Positions 24,725-34,278 of a stretch of DNA of 64,000 nt are shown here, piece by piece; the stretch's first letter is position 1, and the number at the start of each line of letters is the position of its first letter. Source of the stretch: CAAGNP01 sp964611185 (lineage in GTDB: Bacteria; Bacteroidota; Bacteroidia; Bacteroidales; UBA932). Location: positions 1-64,000 of the forward strand of contig CAZSXE010000005.1 of NCBI GenBank assembly GCA_964611185.1, in the 5' to 3' direction. The notes under the pieces were generated by a model. It was not told where the DNA came from. It searched no databases and saw only the letters and a program-made list of their open reading frames with translations. The position numbers and the translations under genes were made by a program.

Positions 24725-26062
24725 GTGAAACAATTCCTTCAAAACAGATGGTTTAAATTTGGATTCTGGGCACTCCTTTACATATTATGGGTGATATGGC
24801 TCGGCAATTACTGGTGGTTGTTCGGACTACTTGTGATTTTCGACATATTCATCACTAAAAAGGTAAAGTGGGCATTCTGGAAAAAGAACTATAAAGAGGG
24901 TGAGAAGCACAATGTGTGGCTTGATTGGCTTGATGCCATCATCTTTGCCGTGATTGTAGTCACCTTTATAAATATGTTCTTCGTACAGTCCTATATGATT
25001 CCTACCTCGTCAATGGAAAAAACCCTTATGACAGGAGACTATCTATTTGTAGGGAAAGTGGCTTATGGTCCGAAAATAGCTCAGAGACCTCTCTCAATTC
25101 CATTTACCCACAACACTATTATGGGACATAAATCTTACTCGGATCTGATTAAAATACCGTACAGAAGACTTGCGGGCTTATCGGATGTGGAGCGAGATGA
25201 CAAAGTAGTGTTTGGTTTTCCTCACGGTGATACTGTTTTGCGAAGTGCCCCATCTGATGATTATTACACTCATGTCAGACTCAACGGCAGAGAATATACT
25301 CAGAAGATGTATGGCCCCATAACAGTTCGTCCTGTGGATAAAAAAGACAATTATGTAAAGAGGTGCGTAGCTATCGCAGGAGATACCCTCGAGGTTATTA
25401 ACGGGAAAGTATATGTAAATGGTAATCCTCAGGAAAATTATTCCGGGATACAAAATACATACAAAGTTATAACCAATGGATCCGCAATTAATACCAAATT
25501 ACTTAAAAATCTTAATATCAATCCAGAAGAATATTGGTTTGACGCCACTCTCCCCGGGTATGCCAATATGCCTCTGAATGAAGATGTTGTAGAGAAAATA
25601 TTAAAAATTGGTAATGTTGTGGAAGTATCTCAAAATATAGATGTATATCCCCCTGATTATCCCGATTCTCCATTGATGATTTTTCCTTTTGATAAAAATT
25701 TCAAATGGACAAGAGATAATTACGGACCCCTCTATATCCCTGCAAAAGATGCCACAGTTGATATAAACATCTCGAATCTTCCTCTATACGAAAGGATTAT
25801 CACAAGTTATGAAAATAACGACTTGGAAGTATCAGGCAATACCATTAAAATTAATGGAGAAGTAGCCAATTCATATACTTTCAAACAGGATTATTATTTT
25901 ATGATGGGTGATAACAGACACAATTCCCTCGATTCAAGATATTGGGGTTTTGTTCCGGAAGATCACATAGTGGGCAAGCCGAGAGTTATATGGTTTTCAT
26001 CAGACAAAAACAAACCGTTTCCACGCAATATAAGATGGAAAAGATTGTTCAAGTTTGTATAA
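24725..26062 (+). CDS. lepB: signal peptidase I
   Basis: Membrane-bound serine protease that removes signal peptides on the outer face of the inner membrane. Two or three N-terminal hydrophobic segments (about 8-44 and 70-90) precede the catalytic domain. The Ser/Lys dyad is S96 in PTSSMEKT and K212 in NYVKRCVAIAGD, and the C-terminal box MGDNRHNSLDSRYWGFVP is present. At 445 residues it is longer than E. coli LepB because of an insert of roughly 110 residues at about 235-350, usual for Bacteroidota. The start is GTG at 24725, 5 bases after rplT. Confidence 0.93.
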   Translation: MKQFLQNRWFKFGFWALLYILWVIWLGNYWWLFGLLVIFDIFITKKVKWAFWKKNYKEGEKHNVWLDWLDAIIFAVIVVTFINMFFVQSYMIPTSSMEKTLMTGDYLFVGKVAYGPKIAQRPLSIPFTHNTIMGHKSYSDLIKIPYRRLAGLSDVERDDKVVFGFPHGDTVLRSAPSDDYYTHVRLNGREYTQKMYGPITVRPVDKKDNYVKRCVAIAGDTLEVINGKVYVNGNPQENYSGIQNTYKVITNGSAINTKLLKNLNINPEEYWFDATLPGYANMPLNEDVVEKILKIGNVVEVSQNIDVYPPDYPDSPLMIFPFDKNFKWTRDNYGPLYIPAKDATVDINISNLPLYERIITSYENNDLEVSGNTIKINGEVANSYTFKQDYYFMMGDNRHNSLDSRYWGFVPEDHIVGKPRVIWFSSDKNKPFPRNIRWKRLFKFV

Positions 26063-26065
26063 AAA

Positions 26066-26097
26066 TTTGCAAAATTGAGAAAAAAAGGGGATATTTG
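26066..26097 (+). promoter_or_regulatory. promoter for rpmB-rpmG-DUF4295
   Basis: TTTG (26066-26069), 20 bases, then GATATTTG (26090-26097), one mismatch from TAnnTTTG, followed by C. It begins right after lepB and lies about 40 bases before rpmB. Confidence 0.6.
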
Positions 26098-26137
26098 CAG
26101 CCCCAAAAACAAGTATAATCAATAAATTACAGATAAA

Positions 26138-26380
26138 ATGGCAAGAGTTTGTCAAATAACAGGAAAGAAAAGGGTGATCGGAAATAATGTTTCACACTCG
26201 AAACGTCGCACTAAACGCGAATTCGCCCCTAACCTCAGAACCAAGCGTTTTTGGTTGGAAGAAGAACAGAGGTTCGTTACTCTTAAAGTATCAGCCGCTG
26301 GTATAAGAACAATAAATAAAAATGGTTTAGCTGCTACTATTAAAGCTGCTCAATCAAAAGGTTTAATAGACTTAGTTTAA
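26138..26380 (+). CDS. rpmB: 50S ribosomal protein L28
   Basis: Large-subunit ribosomal protein of 80 residues. The L28 signature CQITGKKRVIGNNVSHS near the start, then TKREFAPNLRTKRFWL, is clear. Zinc-binding cysteine pairs seen in some L28 proteins are absent (only C5). First gene of a short ribosomal cluster with rpmG and a DUF4295 gene. Confidence 0.96.
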   Translation: MARVCQITGKKRVIGNNVSHSKRRTKREFAPNLRTKRFWLEEEQRFVTLKVSAAGIRTINKNGLAATIKAAQSKGLIDLV

Positions 26381-26392
26381 TATATTCGAATT

Positions 26393-26581
26393 ATGGCAAA
26401 GAAAGCTAAAGGTAACAGAGTACAGGTCATTCTTGAATGTACTGAACAAAAAGAGAGCGGCGTTCCGGGAATTTCCCGCTACATCACTACCAAAAACAAA
26501 AAGAACACTACAGAAAGATTGGAAAGAAAGAAATATAATCCATATCTTAGAAGGGTAACAGTTCACAAAGAAATTAAATAA
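26393..26581 (+). CDS. rpmG: 50S ribosomal protein L33
   Basis: Large-subunit protein of 62 residues with the L33 pattern VQVILECTEQKE, SRYITTKNKKNTTERLERKKYNP and RRVTVHKEIK. Only one cysteine (in LECTEQ) is present, so it is the zinc-free form. It lies between rpmB and the DUF4295 gene, the order usual in Bacteroidota. Confidence 0.96.
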   Translation: MAKKAKGNRVQVILECTEQKESGVPGISRYITTKNKKNTTERLERKKYNPYLRRVTVHKEIK

Positions 26582-26601
26582 CTCTTTAATATTTTTTTAT
26601 T

Positions 26602-26763
26602 ATGGCAAAGAAAGCAGTTGCAACATTTAGTGGTGACAAAGCATCCAAAAGGACCGTTGTTAAATGCATCCGTATGGATAAATCAGCTCGCACCGGCGCA
26701 TATATCTTCACAGAAGAGTTAGTACCTACAGACAAAGCAAAAGAGTTCTTCACAAAGAAGTAA
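26602..26763 (+). CDS. DUF4295 small basic protein, probable ribosome-associated
   Basis: A 53-residue protein beginning MAKKAVATFSGDKASKRTVV and ending in FFTKK, too short for a usual length cut-off but clearly conserved in kind: it matches the Bacteroidota-specific DUF4295 family that follows rpmG. The strong basic charge, the ribosomal operon and the immediate terminator suggest a lineage-specific ribosomal protein. I recall that a Bacteroidota-specific large-subunit protein has been reported from Flavobacterium ribosomes but cannot confirm that it is this family. Confidence 0.85.
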   Translation: MAKKAVATFSGDKASKRTVVKCIRMDKSARTGAYIFTEELVPTDKAKEFFTKK

Positions 26764-26785
26764 TATCTTATTCAATAATATTAAT

Positions 26786-26826
26786 AAAGGGTGATCGTTT
26801 TATTACGGTCACCCTTTAATATTTTT
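26786..26826. terminator. rho-independent terminator after the rpmB-rpmG-DUF4295 cluster
   Basis: AAAGGGTGATCG (26786-26797) pairs with CGGTCACCCTTT (26806-26817), a 12-pair stem with one G-U, followed by AATATTTTT on the plus strand. It lies between convergent genes and may also stop the minus-strand bactofilin transcript. Confidence 0.85.
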
Positions 26827-26836
26827 AGAAATCAGT

Positions 26837-27253
26837 TCATTTGGAAACAGATTTTTCCACCATTGATTTCTTTTCGGGAAAAATCTCTCCCGATAGCTTT
26901 TTAAACTCTTCTTGCGCAATAATGTTGCAAGGGCCGTTAATCACCGCTCCCATCTCAATGCAAATTTTGGATGATTTGAGCTGTCCGTTAAATTTACCGG
27001 GAGCTTTAAGTGTTAAGCTATCCTCTACGAAGATATCTCCTTTTACATCGCCCCATATATCTGCGCTTTGGCACACCATTTTTCCCTCAACAAAGGCCGA
27101 TTCACCTATAACCAATTTTCCTTTAGTGTGGATTTTACCGACAAATTTGCCGTCGATTCTGATGTCTGATGATGAAATAAGATCTCCCGAGACTTCCGCA
27201 TTGCGGGAGATTCTGCATATTTCATTTACTTGAGGTACATTTTCTTTTATCAT
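26837..27253 (-). CDS. bactofilin (polymer-forming cytoskeletal protein)
   Basis: A 138-residue bactofilin. The central region (about 20-110) is made of short repeating beta segments with glycine and acidic turns (GDLISSSDIRIDGKFVGKI, then GKLVIGES and GDVKGDIFVED), the pattern of a right-handed beta-helix that self-assembles into filaments. The N- and C-terminal tails are polar. Bactofilins act in cell shape, polarity and placing of cell-wall enzymes. It is 26 bases downstream of the lipoamide dehydrogenase gene; no peptidase partner is adjacent. Confidence 0.87.
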   Translation of the reverse strand: MIKENVPQVNEICRISRNAEVSGDLISSSDIRIDGKFVGKIHTKGKLVIGESAFVEGKMVCQSADIWGDVKGDIFVEDSLTLKAPGKFNGQLKSSKICIEMGAVINGPCNIIAQEEFKKLSGEIFPEKKSMVEKSVSK

Positions 27254-27279
27254 AGTATTGTGTTGTTGGATTTAGTCCA

Positions 27280-28674
27280 TTAAATATGAATTGCCTCATT
27301 GTGAGCTGCTTCTGCCGCTTCGAGCAACGCTTCGCTCATAGTAGGATGAGGATGTACTGAATGAATAATATCGGTAGCCTTTAATCCGAGATTCATCCCC
27401 ACGACTATTCCGGAAATCATCTCTGTAACATTGGCACCGATAAGGTGCGCTCCGAGCACTTTATCTGTCTGAGAATCGATTATTAATTTAACAAAACCAT
27501 CTTTTTCTCCCGATGCGGCAGCCTTTCCTGATGCAGTAAATGGAAATTTACCCACTTTATAGTCAATTCCTTTCTCTTTTGCTGCCCTTTCGGTGATACC
27601 GGCAGAAGCAATTTCCGGAGAAGTATATGTACACCCGGGGATGAAGGAGTAGTTAATAGCCGGAGGATTAAGTCCTGCTATGCGTTCCACGCAATTTATG
27701 GCTTCGGCAGAAGCGACATGAGCAAGCGCGGGTGTAGGGATAATATCTCCTATGGCATAAATTCCATCGACAGAGGATTTAAAGTTCTCATCTACTTTGA
27801 TCTTACCTCGAGACATTTCCACTCCAAGCTCTTCGAGCCCGAGAAAATCAGTGTTAGGAACTACACCTACCGCAGAAAGAATCAACTCAGCTTCGATTTC
27901 CACCATCCCTTTCTTTGTTTCGATAGTAAGTTTACTAAATACTCCCGAAGTATCAATACTTTTAACTCCCGATGAAACCATCACTTTTATCCCCATTTTT
28001 CTGAAAGAACGACTAAGCTGGGCAGAAACATCATCATCCTCAAGAGGGACTATTCTGTCAAGGTATTCAATCAGATAGACCTCCTCTACCCCCATTGTTT
28101 TATAAAAATAGGCAAACTCGCTTCCTATGGCTCCGGAACCGATAATAGCAAGACTTTTAGGTAGCTTTTCAGGTACAAGTGCCTGAAAATACGAAATTAT
28201 CTTTTCACCGTCTATCGGGGCAAAAGGGAGAGAATTGGGTCTGGCTCCCGTAGCTAAAATTATATTGTCAGCACAAAAGCTTCGGACTCCATCATCAGTG
28301 GTTACTTCCACTACCTTTCCGGATTTCAAAACAGCGGACCCGCTTATATATGTTACTTTGTTCTTTTTTAGCAGATACTCTACCCCTTTTGACATATTGG
28401 CGGAAACGCCTCTGCTCCTTTCAACTACTTTTTTAATATCTGCGTTAATGCTTCCTTCGATTTCAAATCCGTATTCAGCACCATTTTGAGCATAGTGGAG
28501 AGCTTGTGCACTCTTTAGAAGTGCCTTTGTGGGGATACATCCCCAATTCAAACAAATTCCACCTAAATTTGCCCGCTCGATTACTGCAACATTCAGCCCT
28601 AACTGAGCAGCCCTAATCGATGCGACATATCCTCCGGGGCCAGAGCCTATAACTATGAGATTAAATTTTTCCAT
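27280..28674 (-). CDS. lpdA: dihydrolipoyl dehydrogenase
   Basis: FAD flavoprotein (464 residues) that reoxidises dihydrolipoyl groups of 2-oxoacid dehydrogenases or the glycine cleavage system. Visible are the FAD-binding GSGPGGYVAS, the redox pair C41 and C46 in CLNWGCIPTKAL, the NAD-binding GSGAIGSEFAYF, the FAD-phosphate segment YAIGDI, and the C-terminal HPHPTMSEALLEA with the active-site His-Glu. No E1, E2 or gcv gene is nearby; its neighbours are secA (11-base gap) and a bactofilin. Confidence 0.92.
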   Translation of the reverse strand: MEKFNLIVIGSGPGGYVASIRAAQLGLNVAVIERANLGGICLNWGCIPTKALLKSAQALHYAQNGAEYGFEIEGSINADIKKVVERSRGVSANMSKGVEYLLKKNKVTYISGSAVLKSGKVVEVTTDDGVRSFCADNIILATGARPNSLPFAPIDGEKIISYFQALVPEKLPKSLAIIGSGAIGSEFAYFYKTMGVEEVYLIEYLDRIVPLEDDDVSAQLSRSFRKMGIKVMVSSGVKSIDTSGVFSKLTIETKKGMVEIEAELILSAVGVVPNTDFLGLEELGVEMSRGKIKVDENFKSSVDGIYAIGDIIPTPALAHVASAEAINCVERIAGLNPPAINYSFIPGCTYTSPEIASAGITERAAKEKGIDYKVGKFPFTASGKAAASGEKDGFVKLIIDSQTDKVLGAHLIGANVTEMISGIVVGMNLGLKATDIIHSVHPHPTMSEALLEAAEAAHNEAIHI

Positions 28675-28685
28675 AAAAAGATTAT

Positions 28686-31600
28686 TTACGCCTGGTCTTT
28701 ACCATGACAGTTTTTATATTTTTTACCTGATCCGCAAGGACATGGATCGTTTCTTCCCACTTTTTTCTCAACCCTCACAGGCGCATTGCTTTTAGGCTCA
28801 CCACCATTGGAGACCAAATCTGTGCGCGATGTGCGAAGATTGCTCATATCTGTTTTCTTTCTCTGCCCTTCGCGAACCGCTGAAGAAGCATCATCATTGG
28901 GTCTAAGAGGTATATGAGCTCTCAAAAGGAATGATAACGAATCTTTACTAATATTCTCAAGAACTTTCGTAAACAGATTGTAACTCTCAAATTTGTAGAT
29001 AAGTAACGGATCTTTCTGTTCGTAAGTGGCATTTTGAACCGACTGCTTCAAATCATCCATATCACGAAGATGTTCCTTCCAATACTCATCTATCATTATA
29101 AGGGTAATAGTTTTATTTACAGAACGAATAAGCTCTTTACCTTTACTGTCGTATGCCTTCTTCAGATTCAGTATTACCTGCATCATCTTTGTGCCGTCAC
29201 CCACTGGAACAGCTACATTTTCATATCGCGCGGCCTGCGTTTCATAGATGCTTTTAATTATTGGCCACGCTTGTTTGATCATCACTTCACTCCTGCGGGC
29301 ATATTCAAGTTTCACCTTTTCAAAGAGAGAATCTGAAATAACAGAGGTTTTGGCATCATCAAAGAATTTTTCGTCAAATCCTGGATCCACTGAGATATTT
29401 TTCATCACATCGAAAGAGAAACTCTCATAATCCATATTTTGACCATTCTCTGCAAGAATCTCGCAATAATCGCTCATCATATTTAAAACATCCACATCTA
29501 TCCTCTCACCATATAAAGCATTACGCCTCTTGCTGTAGATTACCTCTCTCTGCGAATTCATTACATCGTCATACTCGAGGAGACGCTTACGAATACCGAA
29601 GTTATTCTCCTCTACCTTTCTCTGAGCACGCTCAATAGAACTCGAAAGCATCGAATGTTGAAGCACCTCCCCCTCTTGAAGTCCCATTCTATCCACGATG
29701 GAGGCTATTCGTTCAGAACCGAATAGGCGCATCAAATCATCCTCAAGAGAGACATAGAAAGCAGAAGAACCTGGGTCACCCTGACGACCGGCACGACCTC
29801 TTAACTGCCTGTCCACACGACGGCTGTCGTGTCTTTCAGTACCGATAATGGCAAGACCACCGGCCTCTCTCACCCCCGGACCAAGCTTAATATCTGTTCC
29901 ACGACCTGCCATATTGGTAGCAATGGTAACCGTACCGGCCTGCCCTGCATTTAAAACAATTTCAGCCTCACGAGCATGCTGCTTGGCATTAAGGACATTA
30001 TGTTTTATCCCTTTCATTTTTAACATCCTGCTGATTAACTCGGATACCTCGACTGAGGTAGTTCCGACAAGAACAGGTCTCCCTTTGGCAGTAAGTGATT
30101 CTATCTTTTGGATAACAGCATTGTATTTTTCTTTCTTGGTCTTGTATATAAGGTCATTTTCATCAATTCTAATAATAGGTTTATTGGTAGGAATGACCAC
30201 AACATCGAGCTTGTAGATAGACCAGAACTCACCTGCTTCAGTCTCAGCCGTACCGGTCATACCGGCTAATTTATGGTACATCCTGAAATAATTTTGAAGA
30301 GTGATTGTCGCAAAAGTCTGCGTAGCAGCCTCCACCTTTACACTCTCTTTAGCCTCAATAGCCTGATGAAGTCCATCCGAGTATCTTCTCCCTTCGAGAA
30401 TACGCCCTGTCTGCTCATCTACAATCTTGATTTTATTCTCCATCACCACATATTCAACATCTTTTTCAAACATTGCGTAAGCTTTAAGTAGCTGATTTAC
30501 AGTGTGTACCCTTTCTGATTTTAGAGCATAATCGGAGAGGAGTTCGTCTTTTTTCTGCTGTTTCTCTTCTGGTTCAAGATTTAATTTCTCAAGTTCTGAA
30601 ATTTCACTTCCTATGTCAGGAAGGATAAAGAATTTGGTATCTTCAAGATTACCTGCAATGAGATCATGTCCTTTATCGGTAAGCTCTACCGATTTCTGCT
30701 GTTCATCAATAATAAAGAAGAGATCATCTGTAATGATGTGCATCTGTTTATTATTGTCCTGCATATAGTAATTTTCGGTTTTTTGGAGGATTTGTTTATT
30801 CCCAGGCTCCGACAAAAACTTTATGAGAGGGTTGTATTTGGGAAGACCTTTATGTGCACGAAGGAGAAGTTTGGCACCCTCCTCCTCTTTCCCTTCGGAG
30901 AGTAATTTCTTCGATTCCACAAGGAGCTTACTTACAAATAGCTTCTGAGCATTATATATCTTCTCTACAAAAGGCTTATATTCGACAAACTGCTGATCAT
31001 CACCTCTGGGCACAGGTCCCGAAATAATAAGAGGGGTCCTCGCATCGTCGATTAATACGGAGTCCACCTCATCGACAATGGCGTAATGATGTTTCCTTTG
31101 GACGAGATCATTACGATCTACCGCCATATTGTCCCTCAGATAATCAAAACCGAATTCATTATTGGTACCAAATGTAATATCGGCGCAATACGCTTTTTTT
31201 CTCGAATCGGAGTTAGGCTGATGCTTATCTATACAGTCCACCCTTAAACCATGAAACATATATAGCGGACCCATCCACTCAGAGTCACGCTTGGAAAGAT
31301 AGTCATTGACTGTAACTACATGAACTCCTTTCCCTGCAAGGGCATTTAAAAAGACAGGAAGGGTAGCTACAAGTGTTTTACCCTCTCCGGTAGCCATCTC
31401 GGCAATTTTACCTTGATGAAGAACAATACCACCGATTAGCTGTACATCGTAATGCACCATATCCCAAACGATAGGATTTCCACCTGCAAGCCAAGAATTT
31501 TTCCATATAGCATACTCCCCTTCAATTCTGACAAAATCGTGAGAAGTACTAAATTCTTTATCCATTTCGGAGGCTTTGACCTTTATTTCAGAATTTTCAT

Positions 31601-31973
31601 TGAACCGTCTCGCGGTCGATTTCATTATTGAAAAAACATCGGGAAGTACTTCATTGAGAACTTTCTCAATATCCTCATCTATTTTTTTTGTGAGTTTATC
31701 ATCTTCAGTAGCAAGAGCCTCTTTCTTTTCAGCCTCTATCTCCACATCTTCCAACTGACGCTTTATTTCTTTCTTTTTTGCCTCATCCGGAGCAATCCTT
31801 TCGGCAATGATTCTTTTAATTTTTTCAGTCTCTTCTCTTAATTCATCATCAGAAAGGGAATCAATGCGCTTATAAGCAGCCAATATCTTGTTAAGGAGAG
31901 GTTTTAGCTCCTTCATATCGCGTTCAGCCTTCGAGCCGAAAAGTTTTTGTAGTATTTTGTTAAACGATGCCAT
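28686..31973 (-). CDS. secA: preprotein translocase ATPase SecA
   Basis: Motor of the Sec export pathway. At 1095 residues it is much longer than E. coli SecA (901), with inserts between the nucleotide-binding and substrate-binding regions as usual in Bacteroidota. The Walker A segment ATGEGKTLVATL, DEVDSVLIDDARTPLIISG, the MAGRGTDI segment and RQLRGRAGRQGDPGSS are present. The tail is the zinc-binding, SecB-binding type NDPCPCGSGKKYKNCHG (C, C, C, H). It has a near-ideal promoter and precedes lpdA by 11 bases. Confidence 0.97.
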   Translation of the reverse strand: MASFNKILQKLFGSKAERDMKELKPLLNKILAAYKRIDSLSDDELREETEKIKRIIAERIAPDEAKKKEIKRQLEDVEIEAEKKEALATEDDKLTKKIDEDIEKVLNEVLPDVFSIMKSTARRFNENSEIKVKASEMDKEFSTSHDFVRIEGEYAIWKNSWLAGGNPIVWDMVHYDVQLIGGIVLHQGKIAEMATGEGKTLVATLPVFLNALAGKGVHVVTVNDYLSKRDSEWMGPLYMFHGLRVDCIDKHQPNSDSRKKAYCADITFGTNNEFGFDYLRDNMAVDRNDLVQRKHHYAIVDEVDSVLIDDARTPLIISGPVPRGDDQQFVEYKPFVEKIYNAQKLFVSKLLVESKKLLSEGKEEEGAKLLLRAHKGLPKYNPLIKFLSEPGNKQILQKTENYYMQDNNKQMHIITDDLFFIIDEQQKSVELTDKGHDLIAGNLEDTKFFILPDIGSEISELEKLNLEPEEKQQKKDELLSDYALKSERVHTVNQLLKAYAMFEKDVEYVVMENKIKIVDEQTGRILEGRRYSDGLHQAIEAKESVKVEAATQTFATITLQNYFRMYHKLAGMTGTAETEAGEFWSIYKLDVVVIPTNKPIIRIDENDLIYKTKKEKYNAVIQKIESLTAKGRPVLVGTTSVEVSELISRMLKMKGIKHNVLNAKQHAREAEIVLNAGQAGTVTIATNMAGRGTDIKLGPGVREAGGLAIIGTERHDSRRVDRQLRGRAGRQGDPGSSAFYVSLEDDLMRLFGSERIASIVDRMGLQEGEVLQHSMLSSSIERAQRKVEENNFGIRKRLLEYDDVMNSQREVIYSKRRNALYGERIDVDVLNMMSDYCEILAENGQNMDYESFSFDVMKNISVDPGFDEKFFDDAKTSVISDSLFEKVKLEYARRSEVMIKQAWPIIKSIYETQAARYENVAVPVGDGTKMMQVILNLKKAYDSKGKELIRSVNKTITLIMIDEYWKEHLRDMDDLKQSVQNATYEQKDPLLIYKFESYNLFTKVLENISKDSLSFLLRAHIPLRPNDDASSAVREGQRKKTDMSNLRTSRTDLVSNGGEPKSNAPVRVEKKVGRNDPCPCGSGKKYKNCHGKDQA

Positions 31974-31998
31974 TCTGTATTTTTATTATAATAACCTG

Positions 31999-32030
31999 CA
32001 AATGTAAAAAAATAACTCAAGTTTCACAAA
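31999..32030 (-). promoter_or_regulatory. promoter for secA
   Basis: On the minus strand TTTG (32030-32027), 20 bases, TACATTTG (32006-31999) followed by CAGG: an exact match to the Bacteroidota consensus and spacing. The ATG lies 26 bases downstream. Confidence 0.8.
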
Positions 32031-32050
32031 CCGTCAACCCTCATCATGGA

Positions 32051-33145
32051 TTAGAGGCCAAACCACATAAAAATACAACCTATAACTACCGCGAGGAGAG
32101 CATTTATAAGTTTTGCCCTTATAAAGCTTCTTTTATCGGAAGCTAAAAGAGGGAGAGTAGTATGCCCGTCTTGAGAAATAGAACTTGCCAAAAGGACAGA
32201 AAAAGGGACATATCCCCCTGCAAAAAGGGTTACGAAAGCGAGATGAGGTCCCGATTCCGGAATCATTCCGATAAGTGCTGCCAATAAAATAACATAAAAT
32301 GTGTTTTCAGAGAGCCACGGCTGAATATCAACGAAATAAAGCCCTATTTGTATTACTGCCAAGGCACCGAAAGTCCATAAAAAAATGGAAAGACAATGTT
32401 TTTTGATTACATGATTCCAAATATGTTCTTTAATAAAATGGTTCGAGGCAGAAGCTGTCAAAAATAGAACAATTACAGAAAGGGATGCGAACAAAATATT
32501 CATCCATCTTTCATCAAGAAGATTAATCCCTGAATGAATGTGACCCTCTTCGGTATGTTCATGATCAAGGATACCGGTAAATAGGGCCACAATAAACAAT
32601 AGGAGACCGATAATCAAGATAATTCTCTCTTTGGAGGGGTTACACAACACTTTATAAGAAGAAGACTTGAACAAAGATGGAAGTTTCTCTACATGATGAT
32701 GTTCGCTATGAATTTCAAACTCCTGATCACAATGTATCTTAATTTTATCTCCTTTGTAAACTTTATCCACTACAAGCCCGCTAACAAAAGAGATAACAAA
32801 CAATATTGCAAACAAAATAAGTGCCTCCCTTGGAATCATGGCCAACATGACAAACGATTCATCACCCGAAGAACATATCATCGTAGCTACGAGAGCACCG
32901 AAGCTGATAAGTCCATGGGAAAAAAGAGAGACAGAGGCAAACCCTCCCATACAGCCCGGTATGAGTCCGAGAATAGAACCGAGAAGGACCTGTCTTGGCT
33001 TTGAAGTCCGAAGTTTATTAAACAATTTTCCTGAGGATGAAACATTTACATACTCTATCATCATCATCATCACCACCACAAGTCCCGTGATAAGAAGCGA
33101 ATTTTTTAGAACATCAAGCAGTAAATCTAAAATATCAAGATTCAT
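32051..33145 (-). CDS. putative heavy-metal/manganese exporter (10-TM, ArsP_2-like)
   Basis: A 364-residue permease with about ten membrane helices in two halves. Each half has a similar glycine/proline loop, IPGCMGGFASVSLFSHG near residue 60 and IPESGPHLAFVTLFAGG near 295, with SSGDESFVML and SQDGHTTLPLL after them, suggesting an inverted repeat with polar residues in the membrane. Two His-rich stretches, around residues 138-152 (HSEHHH) and 191-202 (HEHTEEGHIHSG), could bind divalent metal. This matches the family annotated as putative manganese or 10TM heavy-metal exporter. The ion and direction are inference. It overlaps meaB by 11 bases. Confidence 0.7.
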   Translation of the reverse strand: MNLDILDLLLDVLKNSLLITGLVVVMMMMIEYVNVSSSGKLFNKLRTSKPRQVLLGSILGLIPGCMGGFASVSLFSHGLISFGALVATMICSSGDESFVMLAMIPREALILFAILFVISFVSGLVVDKVYKGDKIKIHCDQEFEIHSEHHHVEKLPSLFKSSSYKVLCNPSKERIILIIGLLLFIVALFTGILDHEHTEEGHIHSGINLLDERWMNILFASLSVIVLFLTASASNHFIKEHIWNHVIKKHCLSIFLWTFGALAVIQIGLYFVDIQPWLSENTFYVILLAALIGMIPESGPHLAFVTLFAGGYVPFSVLLASSISQDGHTTLPLLASDKRSFIRAKLINALLAVVIGCIFMWFGL

Positions 33146-34271
33146 GGTTTTTTAATTCATTATATTTATCCAATAATTCTCCTGCAGCAGCAAAAGAATC
33201 TAATTCACCTTTAAGAACCCTCTCTTCATATTCAGGGAGGATATTTTCAATAACCGGATTTTCAAAGAAATTCGCTTTGAGGGCATCATTTATACTTTCA
33301 TACATCCAAAAACGAGCTTGCTCGCTACGCCTTTTTTTGTAATAGCCATTACCGATGACAAGTGAAAAATACTCTTCTATTTTATTGAGGATCTCCTCAA
33401 GTCCTGTTTTTGCCACTGCGGATGAAGTCAACGCCGTAGGCACCCAGCCTGATTCTGTGGGGGGGAAAAGATGAAGAGCATTGGCATAGAGGGCGCGAGC
33501 CATATTGGCCTTACTGACATTCGTACCGTCAGCCTTGGTGATGGCAATCAGATCGGACATCTCCATAATACCTCTTTTAATACCTTGAAGATCATCTCCA
33601 GCCCCTGAAAGCATCAAAAGTAAAAAGAAATCGCTCATCGAATGTACCGCTGTTTCACTCTGCCCCACCCCTACTGTCTCGATAAATACCACATCGTATC
33701 CGGCTGTTTCACAAAGTAAAATTGTCTCTCTTGTCTTTCGAGCCACCCCTCCGAGTGAACCTGCGCTCGGGCTCGGGCGGATAAATACATTTTTATTGTT
33801 GCACAATGTCTCCATCCTCGTTTTGTCTCCAAGAATACTTCCCTTGCTCTTCTCACTGCTCGGATCTATGGCCAAAACAGCAAGTTTATGACCTCTTGCA
33901 GTGACTATTCCCCCAAAAGACTCAATAAAAGTACTTTTTCCTGCACCCGGCACCCCTGTAATCCCTATTCTCATAGAGTTGACAGAAGAAGAAACTTCTT
34001 GACACCTCATAATAAGCTGATGAGCAATAGCCCTGTGTTCAGGGAGAGAACTCTCTACCAATGTAATGGCTTTGCTTAAAATTACAGTATTGCCTGAAAG
34101 AATGCCATCCATATACTCGTCAATGGTGAGCAAAGTCTTTCTTTTTTTATAAAAACTATGGATATACGGATTCACGACAGGAGGCTGCGCCACGCCGTCA
34201 TTAACTGCCAGAGCAGAATCCTTATTTACATATTCATCGAAAAAGTCGCCTTGATGATCACTAATCTTCAT
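33135..34271 (-). CDS. meaB: methylmalonyl-CoA mutase-associated GTPase MeaB
   Basis: G3E-family GTPase that protects and reloads adenosylcobalamin-dependent methylmalonyl-CoA mutase. In its 378 residues the P-loop GVPGAGKSTF, the LAIDPSSEKSKGSILGDKTRM segment, FIETVGVGQSE and the base-recognising ITKADGTN are all present. The first 60 residues are a family-typical helical extension. The mutase genes are not adjacent. It overlaps the downstream exporter gene by 11 bases and follows a small unknown gene by 7 bases, so it is part of a four-gene run. Confidence 0.9.
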   Translation of the reverse strand: MKISDHQGDFFDEYVNKDSALAVNDGVAQPPVVNPYIHSFYKKRKTLLTIDEYMDGILSGNTVILSKAITLVESSLPEHRAIAHQLIMRCQEVSSSVNSMRIGITGVPGAGKSTFIESFGGIVTARGHKLAVLAIDPSSEKSKGSILGDKTRMETLCNNKNVFIRPSPSAGSLGGVARKTRETILLCETAGYDVVFIETVGVGQSETAVHSMSDFFLLLMLSGAGDDLQGIKRGIMEMSDLIAITKADGTNVSKANMARALYANALHLFPPTESGWVPTALTSSAVAKTGLEEILNKIEEYFSLVIGNGYYKKRRSEQARFWMYESINDALKANFFENPVIENILPEYEERVLKGELDSFAAAGELLDKYNELKNHES

Positions 34272-34278
34272 AATATTA

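Noticed and set aside
21489..26763. T-box or other riboswitch before thrS
   Set aside because: The predicted leader is under 30 bases, with no room for such a structure.
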